Assembly: GCA_934647145.1 (NCBI GenBank)
Contig: CAKUFB010000006.1
Location: forward strand, 1 to 23,513
DNA length: 23,513 nucleotides
Origin: an uncultured Clostridia bacterium
GTDB lineage: Bacteria > Bacillota > Clostridia > Christensenellales > Aristaeellaceae
Direction of reading: 5' to 3'
Shown: one piece after another, positions 20,644 to 23,513 of the stretch
Numbering within the stretch: position 1 is the first letter of the stretch
Layout: the number at the start of each line of letters is the position of its first letter
Notes under the pieces: model-generated
Seen by the model: only the letters and a program-made list of their open reading frames with translations
The model's database searches: none
What the model was told of the DNA's origin: nothing
Program-made: the position numbers and the translations under genes

Positions 20644-23019
20644 ATGTATAAGATTCTTCTGCCCGAAAGCGGCGAGAAGGCGTACCAGACGGCCGCGCTG
20701 GCCTTTCAGGAGATGTACGAGAAGGTGACGGGCGCGCGCCTGCCCCTGATCACTGAAGACGACGGCCTCAGCGACCTGATCGTGATCGGCTCGGACGCGG
20801 TGAACGACTTCGCCGCCCAGGCCTTTGCCTGCGGCTGGATCGACTCCTTCGACATCCGCTACGGCACGGACGACTACGCCATCCGCTCGGTGGAGCGGGA
20901 CGGCCGCGCCTTCCTGTTCCTGGCCGGCGGGCGGGGCCGGAGCACGCTGTACGCGGTGTACGACTACTTTGAGCGCGCGGCGGGCTGTCACTATTACTGG
21001 GACGGCGACGTGATTCCGCACCGCGGCGAGCTGTCTCTTCGCGGCCTGAGCGTGACGGAGCAGCCCCGGTTTGAGTACCGCGGCCTGCGCTACTTCGCCC
21101 ACAGGGGGCTGCACCGCTATCAGGCGGAGCACTGGTCTCTCGAGGACTGGCAGCGCGAAATCGACTGGATGGTCAAGCGGCGGCTCAACTACTTCATGCT
21201 GCGCATCGGCATTGACGACCTGTACCAGCGCGCCTTCCCGGACGTGGTGTCCTATCCGAACGCCACCAAGCGCCTGCCCGAGGCCACGGCGGAGGGCTAC
21301 GACGACCGCACGCTGTTCTGGTCGCTGGAGTACCGCGGCATACTGCGCCAGAAGCTGCTCGCCTACGCCTTTGACCGCGACCTGATCCACAGCGAGGACT
21401 GCGGCACGATGACCCACTGGTACTCCCGCACGCCGATCGAGTACCTGGAGAAGAAGCAGCCCAGACTGCTGGCGCAGGCCAGCTCCGGCTACAGCGAGCA
21501 GACCGGCCTGTGCTGGGATCCGCGCGTGAAGGAGAACCTGGACAATTACTTCAGGCTGACCGAGACCTATGTCGAGCAGTACGGCCGGCCCGAGCTGTTC
21601 CACACGATCGGCCTGGCAGAGCGCCTGATCTTCGACGACCGCAAGCAGAACATGAACATGAAGCTGCTGACCTACCGCCGCATCCTGCAGCGCGTACACG
21701 AGAGGTATCCGCTGGCCAAGACGCTGATCGCTTCCTGGGACTTCATCGGCTGGTGGTACCCGGAGGAGGTACAGCAGCTGATGCGCGAGTTCGACCCGGA
21801 GCGCACGATCATCCTGGACTACACCAGCGACCACGACGACCCCGACCGCTGCTTCCCCAACTGGGGTCTGGTGGGCAAATTCCCGTGGATTTTCGGCATC
21901 TTCCACGCCTACGAGGCGCAGAACTGCCTGCGCGGCATGTACGACACGACGAAGGAGCGCCTGGAGATCGCCAGGGACGATCCGTTCTGCAAGGGTATGA
22001 TCTACTGGCCGGAGCTGTCCCACAGCGACCCGCTGGTGCTGGAATACCTGGTCGAGAACGCCTGGAAGCCCGAGCAGCTGACCATCGAGCCGCTGGCCGA
22101 GCGCTTCAGCCTGGCGCGCTACAGCCAGTTCGGCGAGCAGATGAACCGCGCCTGGCAGGCCTATCTGCCCCTGATCAAGCTGGTCAGCTGGGGCCACTAT
22201 TCCCGCCGCACGCCGGACGACCCGGACTACGTCAAGTACTGCCACGGCTGGAGCGATCACCGCTCCACGCTGGTGGACGTGTTCAGCGGCTGGGAAATGT
22301 TCGCGCTGGAAGAGACCGGGCGCAGCGCCTCCTGGGTGGCGGGCGAGCATAAGAGCCGGCTGGAGGCCAACCGCGCGCGCTGGGAGTACCTGCTCGCCCA
22401 GGCGAAGCCCTATCGCGAGAACATCTCCGCCACCCTGCAGGCGCTCTACACCCTGCCCGACGAGGCGCTGGACAACCCCTTCGTGCGCCGCGACCTGATG
22501 GACCTGGCTCACTCGCTGCTCGAGCAGATCGCCCATTACGGCATGCTGCGCATGGCGCTGTGGCGCGCGCAGTTCCAGGCGGGCGAGGACGTGGGCGAGA
22601 GGATTCTGGCGCAGTGCGACGCGATCTACGCGACCTCCGAAATCCTGGGCAGGCTCCTGACCTGCCACGAGGACTACTCCATGAACGCCACGATGGACGG
22701 CCTGAAGCGGGTCTCGCCGGTCAACCCGGTCTTCGAGCCCACGCTCAAGCACAACCTGGTCAACGGCTACTGCCGCCAGGCCGCCTGCGAGCCCTGGAAC
22801 TACCTCTACCTGCCCGAGCAGCGGCTCTACTTCGACTGGGTGAAGGAAAACGTTCGGGCAAACAACCGCGGCGAGTGGGTGCGCGTGCCGGAGGAAACCC
22901 GCCGGGCGCCGTATCAGGCCTTTATGAACAAGCCGCTCGACGAAATGCGCCCCGTCCCCGGCGACCTCAAGGCGCTGCTTCGCCAGGCCGAAGCCGCCGT
23001 CCTGCGCGTGGAGGTGTAA
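20644..23019 (+). CDS. GH89-like alpha-N-acetylglucosaminidase family protein
   Basis: This 791-residue protein shows the NAGLU (GH89) layout: an alpha/beta N-terminal domain (about 1-135), a TIM barrel (about 145-470) and a long helical C-terminal domain (about 480-780). The barrel opens with WSLEDWQREIDWMVKRRLNY (164-183), matching the WxxWxREIDWMxxxxxN motif of NAGLU. Two glutamates fit the catalytic pair: E326 (GLAERL) and E457 (IYWPELSHSD). They are 131 residues apart, against 130 in the human enzyme as I recall it. GH89 enzymes remove terminal alpha-GlcNAc from heparan-type or gastric mucin glycans. No signal peptide is present. The ATG at 20644 has GGAGGTG 6 nt upstream; an upstream ATG overlaps the promoter. 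The sequence is diverged, so substrate specificity is uncertain. Confidence 0.75.
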   Translation: MYKILLPESGEKAYQTAALAFQEMYEKVTGARLPLITEDDGLSDLIVIGSDAVNDFAAQAFACGWIDSFDIRYGTDDYAIRSVERDGRAFLFLAGGRGRSTLYAVYDYFERAAGCHYYWDGDVIPHRGELSLRGLSVTEQPRFEYRGLRYFAHRGLHRYQAEHWSLEDWQREIDWMVKRRLNYFMLRIGIDDLYQRAFPDVVSYPNATKRLPEATAEGYDDRTLFWSLEYRGILRQKLLAYAFDRDLIHSEDCGTMTHWYSRTPIEYLEKKQPRLLAQASSGYSEQTGLCWDPRVKENLDNYFRLTETYVEQYGRPELFHTIGLAERLIFDDRKQNMNMKLLTYRRILQRVHERYPLAKTLIASWDFIGWWYPEEVQQLMREFDPERTIILDYTSDHDDPDRCFPNWGLVGKFPWIFGIFHAYEAQNCLRGMYDTTKERLEIARDDPFCKGMIYWPELSHSDPLVLEYLVENAWKPEQLTIEPLAERFSLARYSQFGEQMNRAWQAYLPLIKLVSWGHYSRRTPDDPDYVKYCHGWSDHRSTLVDVFSGWEMFALEETGRSASWVAGEHKSRLEANRARWEYLLAQAKPYRENISATLQALYTLPDEALDNPFVRRDLMDLAHSLLEQIAHYGMLRMALWRAQFQAGEDVGERILAQCDAIYATSEILGRLLTCHEDYSMNATMDGLKRVSPVNPVFEPTLKHNLVNGYCRQAACEPWNYLYLPEQRLYFDWVKENVRANNRGEWVRVPEETRRAPYQAFMNKPLDEMRPVPGDLKALLRQAEAAVLRVEV

Positions 23020-23036
23020 GGGGAGACGGGGGAACG

Positions 23037-23428
23037 CTGGGGAGGCCGCCTTTTTGAAAAAGGCGCCTCCCCAGACCCCACCCGGAAAACACATTGATCC
23101 GCGTGACGAAACGATAAAAGATACATGGCTCCCCGAATGAGGGGTGGGTGCGAAGGCACTTTGCGAGGCCGGAGGCGGCACTTCTGGCCGGGCAGTGTTT
23201 GGGAGCACTTACCGCCGCGGCATGCGGCATATTACGTTTTCCCAGCCCCTACCCGGAAAACACTTTGATCCGCGCAGCGAGGAAAAAGTAGATATTCGGC
23301 TCCCGAATGAGGGCTTACGAGAAACGCCGGATTCGGGGAATCAGTTTTCTGCAGCCGTTTTGCCGTGCGGATCAGAGTACTTTTCGGGAGAGCTCGAGAG
23401 GGGCTTTTCTTAGAAAAGCCGCCTCTCG
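23037..23428 (+). repeat. complete hairpin-bounded intergenic element, copy 2
   Basis: It follows the GH89-like stop by 17 nt and ends just before the ribosome site of the next gene. The left edge is the CTGGGGAGG-type 38-nt hairpin (23037-23074) and the right edge the CGAGAGG-type 34-nt hairpin (23395-23428). GAACG lies at both outer borders. Inside are CCCGGAAAACACATTGATCC at 23081, a second direct copy with CACTTTGATCC at 23252, and an inverted copy at 23365-23388. CCCGAATGA-type motifs lie near 23131 and 23302, with the inverse near 23331. It is about 150 nt longer than copy 1 because of the extra internal unit. No gene is contained in it. Confidence 0.75.
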
Positions 23429-23452
23429 AACGTACTTTAACGGAGGTGGAAT

Positions 23453-23513
23453 ATGAAAAAGCAGTTCCCGCTCGGCTTCTGGAATTACGCGATGCTGGGC
23501 ATGTACGACGCGG
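23453..23513 (+). CDS. 5' end of an unidentified gene, truncated by the window
   Basis: ATG with CGGAGGTGG upstream opens a frame of 20 visible codons (MKKQFPLGFWNYAMLGMYDA) to the window edge. There is no signal peptide. The opening FPLGFWNY resembles N-termini of some carbohydrate-active or uncharacterised cytoplasmic proteins in gut Clostridia, but this is too little to assign a family. Its position after the GH89-like gene makes a link with glycan use plausible. Confidence 0.7.
   Translation, partial: MKKQFPLGFWNYAMLGMYDA

Noticed and set aside
20443..23208. A 921-codon open frame on the minus strand opposite the GH89-like gene
   Set aside because: It is antisense to a gene with clear motifs, promoter and ribosome site, and its composition (His, Gln, Arg, Val rich) is typical of the antisense shadow of GC-rich coding DNA.

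Overview
The window is a GC-rich stretch of chromosome. It most likely comes from a high-GC member of the Clostridia (Bacillota), perhaps an uncultured gut lineage such as Christensenellales. The evidence is the IreB (UPF0297) - RuvX - DUF1292 gene set, an XpaC-type protein, a DppA-type D-aminopeptidase, sigma-A-like promoters (several with an extended TGn -10 box) and strong Shine-Dalgarno sequences. The genus is inference. I found no tRNA, rRNA, CRISPR array, phage gene or transposase.

Layout. 1-441 is non-coding and full of hairpins. 442-2903 (+) holds a CNNM/CBS membrane protein overlapping a glycerate kinase. 2993-5074 (-) is a three-gene operon: a lipoprotein phosphodiester glycosidase, a small membrane protein and a glycerophosphodiester phosphodiesterase. 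5219-6265 (-) is ireB followed by a gene in which RuvX and DUF1292 share one reading frame. 6355-8307 (-) carries a PRC-barrel protein, a 54-residue protein, a repeat element and an AI-2E-family permease. 8445-11452 (+) is a GH127 glycosidase, a two-span membrane protein and a YjbR-type protein. 11504-12877 (-) is an MFS permease. 13050-15195 (-) is an XpaC-family gene, a DUF1287 gene and a broken DUF1989 gene. 15374-15718 (+) is a small membrane protein, and 15955-16779 (-) a protein with one clear and one possible Myb/SANT-like unit. 16952-18991 (+) has an SGNH esterase and a D-aminopeptidase. 18992-19618 has no protein gene but contains a candidate structured RNA. 19619-23019 is an AraC regulator divergent from a GH89-like alpha-N-acetylglucosaminidase. 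A further gene begins at 23453 and runs off the window.

How the genes fit together. Much of the right half suggests scavenging of host or plant glycans and peptides (GH127, SGNH esterase, D-aminopeptidase, GH89 with its own AraC regulator). None of these enzymes has a visible signal peptide, so they probably act in the cytoplasm on imported oligosaccharides or peptides. The left half is envelope and housekeeping.

Most notable are: (1) a family of hairpin-bounded intergenic elements, two of them complete (about 7438-7690 and 23037-23428) and several partial; (2) a 12-bp perfect inverted repeat enclosing about 120 nt at 19248-19393, with nested stems and a downstream terminator, which looks like a structured non-coding RNA; (3) the RuvX-DUF1292 fused frame; and (4) the decayed DUF1989 gene.
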